64,000 nt of DNA from Thiomicrorhabdus chilensis DSM 12352 (GTDB taxonomy: Bacteria; Pseudomonadota; Gammaproteobacteria; Thiomicrospirales; Thiomicrospiraceae), in the NCBI RefSeq assembly GCF_000483485.1, contig NZ_KI519609.1, forward strand, positions 2,137,460 through 2,201,459. Reading direction: 5' to 3'. Positions within the stretch are counted from its first letter, which is position 1. Each line of letters starts with the position of its first letter. The notes below the pieces were generated by a model. It made no database searches, was not told the origin of the DNA, and saw only the letters and a program-made list of their open reading frames with translations. The position numbers were made by a program, and so were the translations under genes. Below are positions 1-9,137 of the stretch, piece by piece.

Positions 1-81
1 TACAATTTTGTGACAGAGTATAACGCTTAGAAATGTAAATGAGTGATGAACCGGGATAGATATTTTTTTACAGGCAATAAA

Positions 82-111
82 AAAGCCCCGCCTGACAACA
101 GACGGGGCTTT
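82..111 (-). terminator. Rho-independent terminator of the porin gene
   Basis: A GC-rich inverted repeat (AAAGCCCCG and CGGGGCTTT around a 12-base loop) lies just past the porin stop codon. Read on the minus strand, the stem is followed by a T-rich run. Confidence 0.85.
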
Positions 112-150
112 CAATCAAGATTAATCAAACTGACTTATGTCAGCAATTGA

Positions 151-1185
151 TTAGAACTTGTGTAGAAGACCTACAGAAACTGCATTAGTGTCAGCGTCTT
201 TAACACCTTTGCTGTTTTCGATTGAAGCATATTCAACATAACCAGTTGTCTTCTTACCGAAAGAGTAGTTTAGACCAACTGCGTAGTTAGTTGCATCTTC
301 GTTGGCAGCTGCATCTTTATCAATGTCAACCATTGAGATTTTAGCTTTAGGCATAAATTTACCCATTTTGTAACCTAGGTTAGCTTGGATGTTTGTACCA
401 CCTTTAGAAGTATCTTCAATCGCATCACCAGAAAAGTCCTGGTACATAGCGTTAGCGATTAAACCACCAGTCGCGTACTGAGCAACCAAACGCATGTGAG
501 AAGCTTCTGCACCGTCAGTTCCGATAGTCTGGTCAGATGCCTGGTCCATACCAGCTGCTAGGTAAAGACCTTTCTTTGAAGAACCGTAAGTCAAAGCTAC
601 AGAATATAAGTCAGAAAGTGATGACTCTTCATCATTAGCTGCAACAGTCATGTTCGCGCCTTCCTGAGGAACCATAGCAGCGATTAATTTAACGCCACCA
701 AATTCTGGAGACACATAAGCTAATACGTTAGATACACGGTTTTCCATACCACCGCCGAATGCACCTAGACCACCCGCCATTGGCTTGTTATCAGCAAGTC
801 CAGCATCGTTGAAAAGGTCTTTAGCCTGAATCATTTTAGTAGGAGTATCGTGACGACCCATTAGAACCGTACCGAAACCACCTGCTAGACCAACGTACTG
901 ATTACGTGCTTTCAAAACACCATTGTCATAATTGTTATCGTCGATTTCAACTTCAAACTCAAGCTTATAAATCGCTTTAAGGCCGTTACCTAGGTCTTCA
1001 GACCCTTTAACACCCAAACGTGAAGCACGAGAGTTTACTTGAGTACCAGATTTAGCGTCATTACCATCAACGTCAACCTGTTCTAGAGCCATGTTTACTT
1101 GACCATATACAGTAGGAGCGTCAGCCATTGCAACCGGAGCAGCGATAGCAGAAGCGATTGCTAGAGCAATTACATTCTTTTTCAT
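151..1185 (-). CDS. Gram-negative outer-membrane porin
   Basis: This 344-residue protein is a probable general diffusion porin. It starts with a signal peptide (MKKNVIALAIASAIAAPVAMA, cut near residue 21). The mature part begins PTVYGQVNMALE, as in the OmpC/Porin_4 class. Alternating beta strands follow, and it ends in Phe (GLLHKF), the usual signal for insertion by the BAM complex. The motif KGSEDLGNGLKAIYKLEFE is typical of the family. A TAAGGA ribosome site precedes the ATG. The gene stands alone between two terminators and has its own promoter. Substrate specificity cannot be read from the sequence. Confidence 0.93.
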   Translation of the reverse strand: MKKNVIALAIASAIAAPVAMADAPTVYGQVNMALEQVDVDGNDAKSGTQVNSRASRLGVKGSEDLGNGLKAIYKLEFEVEIDDNNYDNGVLKARNQYVGLAGGFGTVLMGRHDTPTKMIQAKDLFNDAGLADNKPMAGGLGAFGGGMENRVSNVLAYVSPEFGGVKLIAAMVPQEGANMTVAANDEESSLSDLYSVALTYGSSKKGLYLAAGMDQASDQTIGTDGAEASHMRLVAQYATGGLIANAMYQDFSGDAIEDTSKGGTNIQANLGYKMGKFMPKAKISMVDIDKDAAANEDATNYAVGLNYSFGKKTTGYVEYASIENSKGVKDADTNAVSVGLLHKF

Positions 1186-1238
1186 TTTTTCAATCCTTAA
1201 GTTAGTTAAAACTGTCCACTGTCGTGAACTTGAAAGTG

Positions 1239-1267
1239 ACTATATTGGATTCAATTTCACTACGCAA
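1239..1267 (-). promoter_or_regulatory. Sigma-70-type promoter of the porin gene
   Basis: Read on the minus strand, TTGCGT (complement of 1262-1267) and TATAGT (complement of 1239-1244) are separated by exactly 17 bases, about 50 bases before the porin start. The spacing and -10 match are good; the -35 matches 4 of 6. Confidence 0.6.
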
Positions 1268-1348
1268 CTTTTTTTTGCAAAAAAACCACATAAAGTCACT
1301 GTGTTGTTTTTTTACAACACAACCCCTGTATTTCACCTAAGACAGGAA

Positions 1349-1362
1349 TTGATTTAAATCAA
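1349..1362. promoter_or_regulatory. FNR/Anr-like binding site upstream of the porin
   Basis: TTGATTTAAATCAA is a perfect match to the FNR consensus TTGAT-N4-ATCAA. It lies in the porin upstream region, about 120 bases before the transcription start implied by the promoter at 1239-1267. That is farther than classical FNR positions, so either another promoter is used or the site is fortuitous. Confidence 0.45.
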
Positions 1363-1402
1363 TTAATCAAGCAGTTACGATAGACAATTAATTGCAGGCA
1401 TA

Positions 1403-1429
1403 AAAAAACCCGCACAAGGCGGGTTTTTT
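1403..1429 (-). terminator. Terminator of rplM-rpsI
   Basis: AAAAAACCCGC and GCGGGTTTTTT form an 11-bp stem around a 5-base loop, just past the rpsI stop. Runs of A and T flank both sides, so it could act in both directions. Confidence 0.85.
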
Positions 1430-1460
1430 GTTCCAGACGTTATCTGTATCAATACAAATA

Positions 1461-1853
1461 TTAACGTTTTGAGAACTGTGGACGACGACGTGCTTTGCGC
1501 AGACCCACTTTTTTACGCTCAACCTGACGCGCGTCACGAGTCAATAGACCACGTGCACGAAGGGCTGGGCGATTGCCTTCTTCATACGCAACCAATGCGC
1601 GTGAGATACCGTGACGAACCGCACCGGCCTGACCGGTTGTACCACCACCTGTTACGGTGATGACTGCATCAAACTTCTCTAGGTTCTCAGTCGCTTCTAG
1701 CGGCTGGTTGATTACCATCAGATCCGTTTCACGCGCGAAATATTCATTGATATCACGACCGTTTACTGTCATTTTTCCAGACCCTGCACGCAAGAATACG
1801 CGAGCGACTGAGCTTTTACGACGTCCTGTTCCGTAGTATTGTTCTGTTGCCAT
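1461..1853 (-). CDS. rpsI: 30S ribosomal protein S9
   Basis: This 130-residue protein has the normal S9 length. It carries the family's opening [16 protein letters not shown] and the basic tail [14 protein letters not shown], whose last residues reach the ribosomal P site in known structures. It lies 13 bases after rplM, the universal rplM-rpsI pair, and ends before a strong terminator. A good ribosome site (GAGGAA) precedes its ATG. Confidence 0.98.
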   Translation of the reverse strand: MATEQYYGTGRRKSSVARVFLRAGSGKMTVNGRDINEYFARETDLMVINQPLEATENLEKFDAVITVTGGGTTGQAGAVRHGISRALVAYEEGNRPALRARGLLTRDARQVERKKVGLRKARRRPQFSKR

Positions 1854-1866
1854 CTTCTAATTCCTC

Positions 1867-2295
1867 TTACAACTCAAGTGCTTTAGGTTGTTGTGCCGTA
1901 TGCGGATGATCAGCTCCAGCATACACTTTTAGTTTTTTAAACATTGCACGCCCTAGAGGACCTTTAGGCAACATTCCTTTTACTGCAAACTCAATTGGAC
2001 GCTGCGGTGCTTTGTCAATCAACTTCTCGAAATTGGTTGATTTCAAATGACCGACATAACCAGTATGGTGATAGTACATTTTATCGTTACGCTTTTTACC
2101 GGTTACGGCAATTTTTTCTGCGTTGATAACAACGATATAATCACCACAGTCAGCATGTGGCGTATATTCCGGCTTGTGCTTACCGCGTAAACGAGACGCG
2201 ATATCCGCCGCCAAACGACCTAAAGTTTTACCTTCAGCATCTACAATATACCAGTCGCGTTTGATTTCAGCTGGTTTTGCAACAAATGTTTTCAT
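1867..2295 (-). CDS. rplM: 50S ribosomal protein L13
   Basis: The 142-residue length is exactly that expected for L13. Family motifs are visible: [17 protein letters not shown] near the start, then [25 protein letters not shown] and [13 protein letters not shown]. It is the first gene of the rplM-rpsI operon. The upstream region is long and may hold a leader, but I could not assign a clear promoter. An AGGAAC ribosome site precedes the ATG. Confidence 0.98.
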   Translation of the reverse strand: MKTFVAKPAEIKRDWYIVDAEGKTLGRLAADIASRLRGKHKPEYTPHADCGDYIVVINAEKIAVTGKKRNDKMYYHHTGYVGHLKSTNFEKLIDKAPQRPIEFAVKGMLPKGPLGRAMFKKLKVYAGADHPHTAQQPKALEL

Positions 2296-2768
2296 AATTT
2301 GTTCCTAATATTTCATGAGGCCAGTATCTGACCAATTCACGATTTAAAATGGTTAAAATCCGCTTCTCTTTTGTTATGAAGCTTTCGAATAGACTGACTA
2401 TTCAATGCGCTCCATGCCTCAGAGAAACCGATTTTCTCTAATTTTAAAGTTCGCGCCTTGACCAGAAACTGGCCCCTAATAATCCAAATCCAAAAGATTC
2501 ATCGTTCAATAACGATTTAACGTTAAGTCCGATCAATCCACTTACTGTTTTAACGGGCAATAAGGGGGAAGGATTAACGAGACCGAGGATTATACCGCTA
2601 AGCTTTTTAGGTTTCAATGACTTAGGTGAATTTATTTTAGGGTTAAAGTCGATAAGCAAAACCCTATTGAAAATGGACAGGCCTGCCTGCGAAACGAAGT
2701 GTCATACCGCGCACATATTACTGTCATCCTAAGCCCTTTACCACTCTCATCCTGACTGTTTTATTATT

Positions 2769-3107
2769 GTCATCCTGAGCTTGCCGAAGGATCTTGTGAG
2801 AGTGTGCAGGGTGGCTGGGGACACTTCGGAAAGTGCCGCGCAGCAAATACCCTTGGGGTGCTCAGGGTGACAGTGTGTTGTATTCAGGGGGAAAGCGTGT
2901 ATGTTCAGGGTGGCTGTAGGGGGCTGGGAATGACTAACCTATTTGTCATCCTGAGCCTGTCGAAGGATCTTTTGAGGGTGTGCATGGTGGCTGGAGACCC
3001 TTCGACTTCGCTCAGGGTGACAGAGTGTTGTATGCAGGGGAAAGAAGTTGGTGCTCGGGTGACAGCGTATCGTGCCCAAGGTGACAAGGTTAGGGGTTCA
3101 ATATGAC
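2769..3107. repeat. Tandem copies of a ~176 bp repeat with TCCTGAGC/GAAGGATC core
   Basis: Two imperfect units begin with GTCATCCTGAGC at 2769 and 2945. Each runs through GAAGGATCTT, then a stretch like GAGTGTGCAGGGTGGCTGG, and then CTCAGGGTGACA with GTGTTGTAT and CAGGGG. Degenerate starts also occur near 2722 and 2745. In the second unit the arms CCTGAGCCTGTCGAAGG and CCTTCGACTTCGCTCAGG are inverted, so it could form a hairpin. No transposase is present. The core resembles an interspersed repeat I associate with several unrelated bacterial genomes, but I could not check this. Confidence 0.7.
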
Positions 3108-3122
3108 AGTATTGTAAGTTTT

Positions 3123-3162
3123 AAAACAAGCAGGCCTGGTTTTAACCAGGCCTGCTTGTTTT
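3123..3162. terminator. Hairpin terminator built from two inverted CAGGCCTG copies
   Basis: A perfect 19-bp stem with a 2-base centre contains octamers at 3131-3138 and 3147-3154 in its two arms. A-tract and T-tract ends make it a plausible bidirectional terminator. It lies 36 bases after the ychF stop. Confidence 0.8.
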
Positions 3163-3198
3163 CAATTAACCACTCAGACGTTTAAGTAACGATGTGGT

Positions 3199-4290
3199 TT
3201 AGACATTGAAACGGAAGTGCATGACATCGCCGTCCTGCACAATGTAGTCCTTACCTTCCAAGCGCTGCTTACCGGCGGCTTTGGCACCGGCGTCGCCATT
3301 ACAGTCAATAAAATCCTGATAAGCGGTGACTTCGGCACGGATAAAGCCTTTTTCGAAATCAGTGTGAATCACACCAGCTGCTTGCGGCGCGGTAGCACCG
3401 ACCTTGACCGTCCAGGCACGCACCTCCTTAACACCGGCGGTAAAGTAGGTTTGCAGGCCAAGCAACTTATAAGCGGCACGAATCACACGATTCAAACCAG
3501 GTTCATCCTGACCCATCTCTTCCAGAAAGTCCGCTTTGTCTTCAGCATCCAACTCGGCGATTTCCGCTTCGATGGCGGCACAGACCGGCACCACAATGGC
3601 ACCCTGCTCTTGCGCCAACTTTTCTACGGCGTCTAAAAACGGGTTGTTTTCAAAGCCGTCTTCGTTGACATTGGCGATGTACATCATCGGTTTAATCGTC
3701 AATAAATGCAGGTCCAGCAACTCCTTACGCTCGTCATCACTGAGTTCAATCAAACGCACCAACTTACCGGCTTCGATCTCTTTTAGCACCTTCTCCAATA
3801 CGGCCAAACGTGCCGAAGCGGTTTTGTCACCGCTTTTGGCGACACGCTGAACTTTCTGGATGGCTTTTTCAACCGATTCCATATCTGCCAGAATCAATTC
3901 CATATTAATGATTTCGATATCACTCAGCGGATCGACCTTACCGGCTACATGCACGATGTCGTCATTTTCAAAACAGCGTACCACCTGCACAATGGCGTCG
4001 GTCTCTCGGATGTTGGCTAGAAACTTGTTCCCTAACCCTTCACCCTTGGAGGCACCTTCCACCAATCCGGCAATATCCATGAAGTCGACGGTGGCAGACA
4101 GGACACGTTCAGGTTTCACGATTTCCGCCAATGCCTGCTCGCGCGGATCGGGAACCGGCACCACGCCAACATTCGGCTCAATGGTACAGAACGGATAGTT
4201 TGCAGATTCAATGCCCGCATTGGTCAGTGCGTTGAACAGAGTGGATTTACCCACGTTAGGCAGGCCGACAATACCGCATTTAATTGCCAT
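3199..4290 (-). CDS. ychF: Redox- and ribosome-associated ATPase YchF (Obg family)
   Basis: The 363-residue protein starts [19 protein letters not shown] with the P-loop GLPNVGKS. The usual NKxD motif is replaced by NVNE, which in YchF shifts nucleotide preference to [20 protein letters not shown] is the G3/switch II region, and the C-terminal TGS domain ends in [10 protein letters not shown]. In-frame sequence extends upstream to 4359, but the start at 4290 has AAGGAG before it and matches family length. It follows pth, as in many gammaproteobacteria. Family work links YchF to translation and stress control. Confidence 0.97.
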   Translation of the reverse strand: MAIKCGIVGLPNVGKSTLFNALTNAGIESANYPFCTIEPNVGVVPVPDPREQALAEIVKPERVLSATVDFMDIAGLVEGASKGEGLGNKFLANIRETDAIVQVVRCFENDDIVHVAGKVDPLSDIEIINMELILADMESVEKAIQKVQRVAKSGDKTASARLAVLEKVLKEIEAGKLVRLIELSDDERKELLDLHLLTIKPMMYIANVNEDGFENNPFLDAVEKLAQEQGAIVVPVCAAIEAEIAELDAEDKADFLEEMGQDEPGLNRVIRAAYKLLGLQTYFTAGVKEVRAWTVKVGATAPQAAGVIHTDFEKGFIRAEVTAYQDFIDCNGDAGAKAAGKQRLEGKDYIVQDGDVMHFRFNV

Positions 4291-4408
4291 TGAGATTCTC
4301 CTTAGTGAACCAGAGCTGGTTTCATTTAACTGTTGAAAAGCTTGGCACGAGTGTGGCACCAGGCTCTCTTATTTTGATTTACTTTTAGTGTGACTTAATT
4401 GGGCTGGA

Positions 4409-4984
4409 TTACGATCGGGTGTGCAACTGCTGCATCGCGTTCTGAAAATCGCCCTTCACGAGGTCCGCTAAAACCCGGGTCGCTTCGTAACTGGCATCGT
4501 CTATCTTGATGCGGTCGGTTTTGGAAGGCGCTTTGAGCACGTAATCCACCACCTGATCGCGATGACCCGGATGGCCGATTCCCAAACGCAACCTGGCAAA
4601 CCCAGGTCCCATTGCCGCGATGGTATCGCGCAAACCATTATGACCGCCGTGCCCGCCACCGATTTTCAACTTGGCGACACCCGGCTCCAAATCGAGTTCG
4701 TCATGCACCACCAAAATGGATTCAACCGGAATCTTGTAGAAATTGGCCAGCGCTTGAATGGATTGGCCACTGCGATTCATAAAAGTGGCGGGTTTAAGCA
4801 ACCAGAAGTCCAACCCTTGACTTTGCACCCTGGCGGCCTCGCCTAAAAATTTGCTTTCTGGACGAAATACCACACCATACTGGCGCGCTACTTCCTCCAC
4901 AAACCAAAAACCGGCGTTATGTCGGGTCTGCTCATATTTATCGCCCGGATTTCCCAGACCAACAATTAACTGAACAGATGACAT
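4409..4984 (-). CDS. pth: Peptidyl-tRNA hydrolase
   Basis: This cytosolic enzyme releases peptides from peptidyl-tRNAs that drop off the ribosome. The 191-residue protein opens VQLIVGLGNPGDKYEQTRHNAGFW, and His22 matches catalytic His20 of the E. coli enzyme. VVHDELDLEPG carries the partner Asp, and GGGHGGHNGLRD carries the substrate-binding Asn. It lies between rplY and ychF in the conserved prs-rplY-pth-ychF order. Confidence 0.98.
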   Translation of the reverse strand: MSSVQLIVGLGNPGDKYEQTRHNAGFWFVEEVARQYGVVFRPESKFLGEAARVQSQGLDFWLLKPATFMNRSGQSIQALANFYKIPVESILVVHDELDLEPGVAKLKIGGGHGGHNGLRDTIAAMGPGFARLRLGIGHPGHRDQVVDYVLKAPSKTDRIKIDDASYEATRVLADLVKGDFQNAMQQLHTRS

Positions 4985-5010
4985 ACGCCGGCTCCTTATA
5001 GCTTCGAAAC

Positions 5011-5040
5011 TTGGGGCTTAATGTCAATATTAAGCCCCAA
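5011..5040 (-). terminator. Inverted repeat between rplY and pth
   Basis: A perfect 12-bp stem (TTGGGGCTTAAT and its complement) with a 6-base loop fills the gap between the two genes. No T-run follows on the minus strand, so it may be an RNA-processing or pausing hairpin rather than a true terminator. Confidence 0.5.
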
Positions 5041-5067
5041 ATCCCTTACCTAAGCGGTAAGCGAAAA

Positions 5068-5652
5068 TTACTTACGTTTTGGCTTAGTGATGTTTACAAC
5101 CGATTGGTCGTAGTCGGTGTTGCCGTGAGTCAAGGCTGTGATCACCACGCCTTCTGGCAATGCCAACTCAGACAAACGCAAGCTTGCGCCCGCTTCCATA
5201 GTGGAAACATCGACGGTAATCGCCGTTGGCAAGTCTTTAGCCAAACAACGAATTTCAACGGTAGGCTGAAGGATCGTCATCATGCCACCCATCTTCACAC
5301 CCGGCGCTTTTGACTTACCAGTGAAGTTGAATGGAACATCTTTAGTGATGTAAGTCTTATCACCAGCGCGCTGTAGGTCGATGTGAGATACATCGCCCGT
5401 TGCTGGGTGACGCTGAATGTCTTTTACAACACAGCTTTCAGTCTCACCACCGGCTACATCAATCGTCAATACCGAGTTGAATAGATCGGCATTTTCAAAT
5501 GCGTGCTTAATGAAGTTACCTGCAAAAGCAACCGATACGGCGTCTTTATCCGCACCATAAATGATTGCCGGTACTTTACCCGCATGACGAAGGCGGCGGC
5601 TCGCACCTTTCCCTTCTTCCGTACGGATTTCTGCTGTCCAATTTTGGCCCAT
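5068..5652 (-). CDS. rplY: 50S ribosomal protein L25/Ctc (long form)
   Basis: This 194-residue protein binds 5S rRNA. It has the N-terminal L25 domain (GKGASRRLRHAGKVPAIIYG at residues ~15-34) and the C-terminal Ctc-type beta domain (DVPFNFTGKSKAPGVKMGG onward). The long form is the one found outside the enterics. It lies between prs and pth. A GGAG ribosome site precedes the ATG. Its promoter is probably in the 280-base gap after prs, where I see only weak candidates. Confidence 0.97.
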   Translation of the reverse strand: MGQNWTAEIRTEEGKGASRRLRHAGKVPAIIYGADKDAVSVAFAGNFIKHAFENADLFNSVLTIDVAGGETESCVVKDIQRHPATGDVSHIDLQRAGDKTYITKDVPFNFTGKSKAPGVKMGGMMTILQPTVEIRCLAKDLPTAITVDVSTMEAGASLRLSELALPEGVVITALTHGNTDYDQSVVNITKPKRK

Positions 5653-5885
5653 TGTTCTTTCTCCAATAGTGACACTCTTTTCTCATCAAAGGGTAGATAT
5701 CATCCGATACTACGCGACCTTAACAAAACAATAAGAATATCCAGTTATAAATCTTGCAATTCGCGACCAAATGCAAGGAAAGCGAAGATTATACTCAAAA
5801 AAAGAGGATTTTCCAGCTTTTTGCATTTTTTTGTAGTTTTTTCAATCACTTCTTTCAAACAGAGCTTTGATTGCATTGCAAACAA

Positions 5886-5910
5886 AAAACGCCCCATTAA
5901 GGAGCGTTTT
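5886..5910 (-). terminator. Terminator of prs
   Basis: AAAACGCCCC and GGAGCGTTTT form a 10-bp stem with one G-U pair and a 5-base loop. A T-rich stretch follows on the minus strand, just past the prs stop. Confidence 0.8.
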
Positions 5911-5934
5911 CAACAGGCCACTGACAGAAGACAA

Positions 5935-6891
5935 TCAGTGAGTCATCAAGGCCGTTACCGATTCTTCCTGGTGCACACGTCGAATCGTCTCGCCCAGCAT
6001 GTTGGCAATGGTCACTCTGCGAATCTTGGGGCAAGCCATCGCTTCCGCGGTAGCGGGAATGGAATCAGTCACCACCAACTCTTTCAGGACAGAGTTGTTG
6101 ATGTTCTCAACCGCCGGACCGGAAAGCACCGCATGCACCACATACGCAGAAACGCTTTTGGCACCTCGATCCATCAATGCCTTTGCTGCTTTGCACAAGG
6201 TACCGGCGGTATCCACCATATCGTCGATAATCAGGCAGTCACGCCCTTCGATATCACCGATGATATTCATCACTTGAGACACATTGGCTTTTGGACGACG
6301 CTTGTCGATGATCGCCATATCGGCATCCACCGCTTTGGCAACCGCACGGGCACGCACCACACCACCCATGTCCGGAGAGACGATGGTGACATTATCCAGA
6401 TCACAGTTCTTCTGCATATCTTCAACTAGAAGCGGCGAACCGTAGATATTGTCCACCGGAATGTCGAAGAAGCCTTGAATTTGGTCGGAGTGCAAATCGA
6501 CGGTAATCACACGATGCGCTCCGGCGACGGTAATCATATCCGCCGATAAACGCGCAGTGATGGGGACGCGAGCCGAATGAGGACGACGGTCCTGACGGGC
6601 AAAACCGTAATAAGGCACCACGGCGGTAATACGAGCGGCCGATGCGCGTTTGAGGGCATCGATCATCACCAACATTTCCATCAAATTGACGGCGGGTTCA
6701 GGAGTACAGGTGGGTTGTAAAACATAGACATCTTGACCACGAACAGATTCTTTAATTTCAACCATGATTTCGCCATCGCTAAAACGGCCTACATCAGCTT
6801 TTCCAAGAGGAATGTCGAGATATTGGGAGATTTTTTCTGCAAGACTGACGTTTGCGTTTCCCGCAAAAATCATGACATTTTTATTAGCCAT
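5935..6891 (-). CDS. prs: Ribose-phosphate pyrophosphokinase (PRPP synthase)
   Basis: Prs transfers pyrophosphate from ATP to ribose 5-phosphate, giving PRPP for nucleotides, His, Trp and NAD. The 318-residue protein shows the family's [10 protein letters not shown] near the start, [10 protein letters not shown] in the ATP-binding flexible region, [11 protein letters not shown], and the PRPP-binding loop [13 protein letters not shown]. It sits between tRNA-Gln and rplY, as in pseudomonads. A strong terminator separates it from rplY. Confidence 0.98.
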   Translation of the reverse strand: MANKNVMIFAGNANVSLAEKISQYLDIPLGKADVGRFSDGEIMVEIKESVRGQDVYVLQPTCTPEPAVNLMEMLVMIDALKRASAARITAVVPYYGFARQDRRPHSARVPITARLSADMITVAGAHRVITVDLHSDQIQGFFDIPVDNIYGSPLLVEDMQKNCDLDNVTIVSPDMGGVVRARAVAKAVDADMAIIDKRRPKANVSQVMNIIGDIEGRDCLIIDDMVDTAGTLCKAAKALMDRGAKSVSAYVVHAVLSGPAVENINNSVLKELVVTDSIPATAEAMACPKIRRVTIANMLGETIRRVHQEESVTALMTH

Positions 6892-6945
6892 TTAAGGCGC
6901 TCCTGTTCGAGGATAATAATGACTTGGGGAATTCAGAAGGGATAT

Positions 6946-7020
6946 TGGCAGGGCTGGCAGGATTCGAACCTGCGGTACACTGGATCAAAACCAGATGCCT
7001 TACCGCTTGGCTACAGCCCT
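6946..7020 (-). tRNA. tRNA-Gln (anticodon UUG), CCA encoded
   Basis: The minus strand reads AGGGCTG at the 5' end, pairing with CAGCCCT before a G discriminator and an encoded CCA. The D arm has TAGCCAAGCGGTAAGGCA, the anticodon loop is TTTTGAT with TTG as anticodon, and the T arm has GGTTCGAATCC. The gene is 75 bases long. It lies just upstream of prs. Confidence 0.97.
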
Positions 7021-7132
7021 TTAATATCGCTGTCGTTAAAGACAGGTGCGTATTATCCACTTATTTCTTCCAAATTCAAGCAATAATTTCAATTTTTCCA
7101 TACATAATTCATCGCTGCAAAGAACAAAACAC

Positions 7133-8944
7133 TCAACGAATCGTCCTACCCGCCTGCAAATTATGAATAAGCTGTTGATATCGCTGATTATTTAAATACT
7201 GCTGTTGATATTTCGCCCACAACTGCCTGGCCTTCTCTGTTTTACCCAGCTGCCATTGAGTGGCCACCAAGTGAATCAGAACCTCTTCATCGACCTTGAT
7301 CGCCAAGGCCTTTTTCAAATAGGCCTCGGCCTGCAGGTAGTTCTTTTGCTGGTAGGCCAGCCAGCCTATGCTGTCCAATACATAATAACTCTGAGGAGCC
7401 AATTCTAAAGCTCGTTTCAACAAAACTTCAGCTTCATCCAACTCAATCGCGTGTTCCGCATAATAATAGCCCAAGGCATTCAAGGCATCGACATCGTTCG
7501 GCTGCAGCACCAACACCCGTTTTAAGTTATCGACGTAATCCTCAAACCGCTGGGTGTCATACAGCAAAATGGACTGGGCCAGCAGAAGATCCACGTTTTC
7601 TTTATCCAAAGCGATGGCCTGATCGTACATGGCAATCGACTCATCCCATTTCTGCACGGCGCGATAAAAAATCGCCTTGGCCCGCAAGACCTTGACCTTA
7701 TCGGCGACCGTTTCTGCCTCAACCTGATTCAATACAGCCATTGCTGGTTGCTCTCCCTGTGTGGCAAACAGTATTTCCGATCGGTGCAACATGGCATCCA
7801 CCACATAAGGTTGCAATTCAACTTTCTCGAAAAAGGAGAGCGCTCGATTCAATTCCCCTTGCTCCTGACTGAGCACACCTAAATAGTAATGACCTACAGA
7901 CTCATAACCCGGACGTGTCGCAACTTGTTCCAAATTGGCTTGCGCTTGGGGAAACTTCTGCAACTCAATCTGCAAAAGCGCCAACGACAAACGAGAAGTC
8001 GTGGCACTAGGGTTGGCCTTTAAAATGGACAGGTAACGATTCTCGGCCTGGGTAAAGCGATCTGCCTTAACTTCAAGGCGAGCCATCCTCTCCTGCACCA
8101 ACCAGTCACTCGGATTGCGTTCAAGATAATCTTTTAAGCCCTCCAGGCCTTTGTCCGCTGATGCAAACTGCAAATAGACTTTGGAAAGCAACTGATAAAT
8201 TTGCGATTCGTTCTCAGCCAAATCTTCTTTGGACATGATCAGCAAGGATTTTTTCAACAAATCCACCGAACGATCATAGGCTTCAAAACGGGCTGCCAGA
8301 AAGCCACCGCCATAAAAGGCTTGCCAAACGTCCGGATTAGCCTTTACCAGATAATCGAAAAAAGCCAATGCCATATCAGGCTTGGCACTGCGCCCGACGC
8401 GTTGCACGGCGGCCAGCACATCCTGTTGCAGACTATTGGGTGAATTAGATCGATAGCGTTGCCACTGCTCTATCGCCGAATCCAAGTCACCGGAACGCAA
8501 AGACATCAGATAGGCGGCACGCCACGGGGTCGGTTCATCAGGCTCCACTTCAAGCCACAATTGAGTAGCACGGTCAATATTGGACTCATCATAAGTTCCC
8601 ATGGAAAGCTCAAACGCACGCTTGGCCAAACCGACATCACGGGTTTTAAGCGCCAACGGATATATGATTTCAAACGCATCCACCATCATGCCTTTTTCAG
8701 CCATGACCTCAGCCGCCAGAACCTGATACAGGTAAGTTGCATTCACATCCTCCAGCACCAACTTCTTACCGGACGCAACCTGATCTGAAACCTGAGGGAC
8801 TGAATCTTCAGACGACATCACCGCCGACTGCTTGGAGGACTCTACCGAGGCGCAGGCACCTAAAGTCAGCAAGGCCGTAAAAGCCGCCCATTTGCATACA
8901 TTAAATTTCATCCAACACGGTGCCTTAAAAGCATTTAAAACCAT
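7133..8944 (-). CDS. TPR-repeat outer-membrane-type lipoprotein
   Basis: The product has up to 603 residues. A signal sequence ends in the lipobox LTLGAC, so it should be lipid-anchored. The rest is a long helical array of TPR-like repeats, e.g. LNALGYYYAEHAIELDEAEVLLKRALELAP and LDSIGWLAYQQKNYLQAEAYLKKALAI. The first ATG (8944) has TAGGA 10 bases upstream. The ATG at 8911 gives a more standard signal peptide but a weaker ribosome site. A TPR gene sits here, next to hemA, in Pseudomonas too. There lolB and ispE follow, but here they do not. Function is unknown; a scaffold role is inference. Confidence 0.88.
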   Translation of the reverse strand: MVLNAFKAPCWMKFNVCKWAAFTALLTLGACASVESSKQSAVMSSEDSVPQVSDQVASGKKLVLEDVNATYLYQVLAAEVMAEKGMMVDAFEIIYPLALKTRDVGLAKRAFELSMGTYDESNIDRATQLWLEVEPDEPTPWRAAYLMSLRSGDLDSAIEQWQRYRSNSPNSLQQDVLAAVQRVGRSAKPDMALAFFDYLVKANPDVWQAFYGGGFLAARFEAYDRSVDLLKKSLLIMSKEDLAENESQIYQLLSKVYLQFASADKGLEGLKDYLERNPSDWLVQERMARLEVKADRFTQAENRYLSILKANPSATTSRLSLALLQIELQKFPQAQANLEQVATRPGYESVGHYYLGVLSQEQGELNRALSFFEKVELQPYVVDAMLHRSEILFATQGEQPAMAVLNQVEAETVADKVKVLRAKAIFYRAVQKWDESIAMYDQAIALDKENVDLLLAQSILLYDTQRFEDYVDNLKRVLVLQPNDVDALNALGYYYAEHAIELDEAEVLLKRALELAPQSYYVLDSIGWLAYQQKNYLQAEAYLKKALAIKVDEEVLIHLVATQWQLGKTEKARQLWAKYQQQYLNNQRYQQLIHNLQAGRTIR

Positions 8945-9137
8945 CTTTGTTTTTTCCTATGCGCAGATCTTAAAAAAATGCGCGTCAATCTTTACAGCCT
9001 TGTAAAGGCTAAATCTTGTGTGTGCAACAGGCCAATTCCCTTAAAAAACTTGCAATTAAGCCCATAATTTAGCAGAATTACGCCTCTTTGGTTGCAATTC
9101 ACTCTGGAACTTTTTTGATACGGTATTTCACTCGATT

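Larger units (their letters stand above)
2296..3198. other. Intergenic region without a supportable gene (903 bases)
   Basis: The part next to rplM holds two short inverted repeats, one of which is AGAGAAA/TTTCTCT at 2421-2439, but no clear promoter. A CAGGCCTG octamer sits at 2678-2685. From about 2769 to 3107 there is a tandem repeat. A hairpin terminator for ychF ends the region. Reading frames of 60-100 codons occur here on both strands, but they run through the repeats and look like no known protein. Confidence 0.7.

Noticed and set aside
2444-2659. 71-codon open frame on the minus strand upstream of rplM
   Set aside because: It lies in the rplM leader region and resembles nothing known. 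Its N-terminal part is repetitive in Ser, Pro and Lys.
2804-3106. 100-codon open frame on the plus strand
   Set aside because: It runs through the tandem repeats, has no good ribosome site and no protein-like composition.
5503-6429. 308-codon plus-strand frame opposite rplY and prs
   Set aside because: It is antisense to two certain genes and His/Arg-rich, as expected from a shadow frame.
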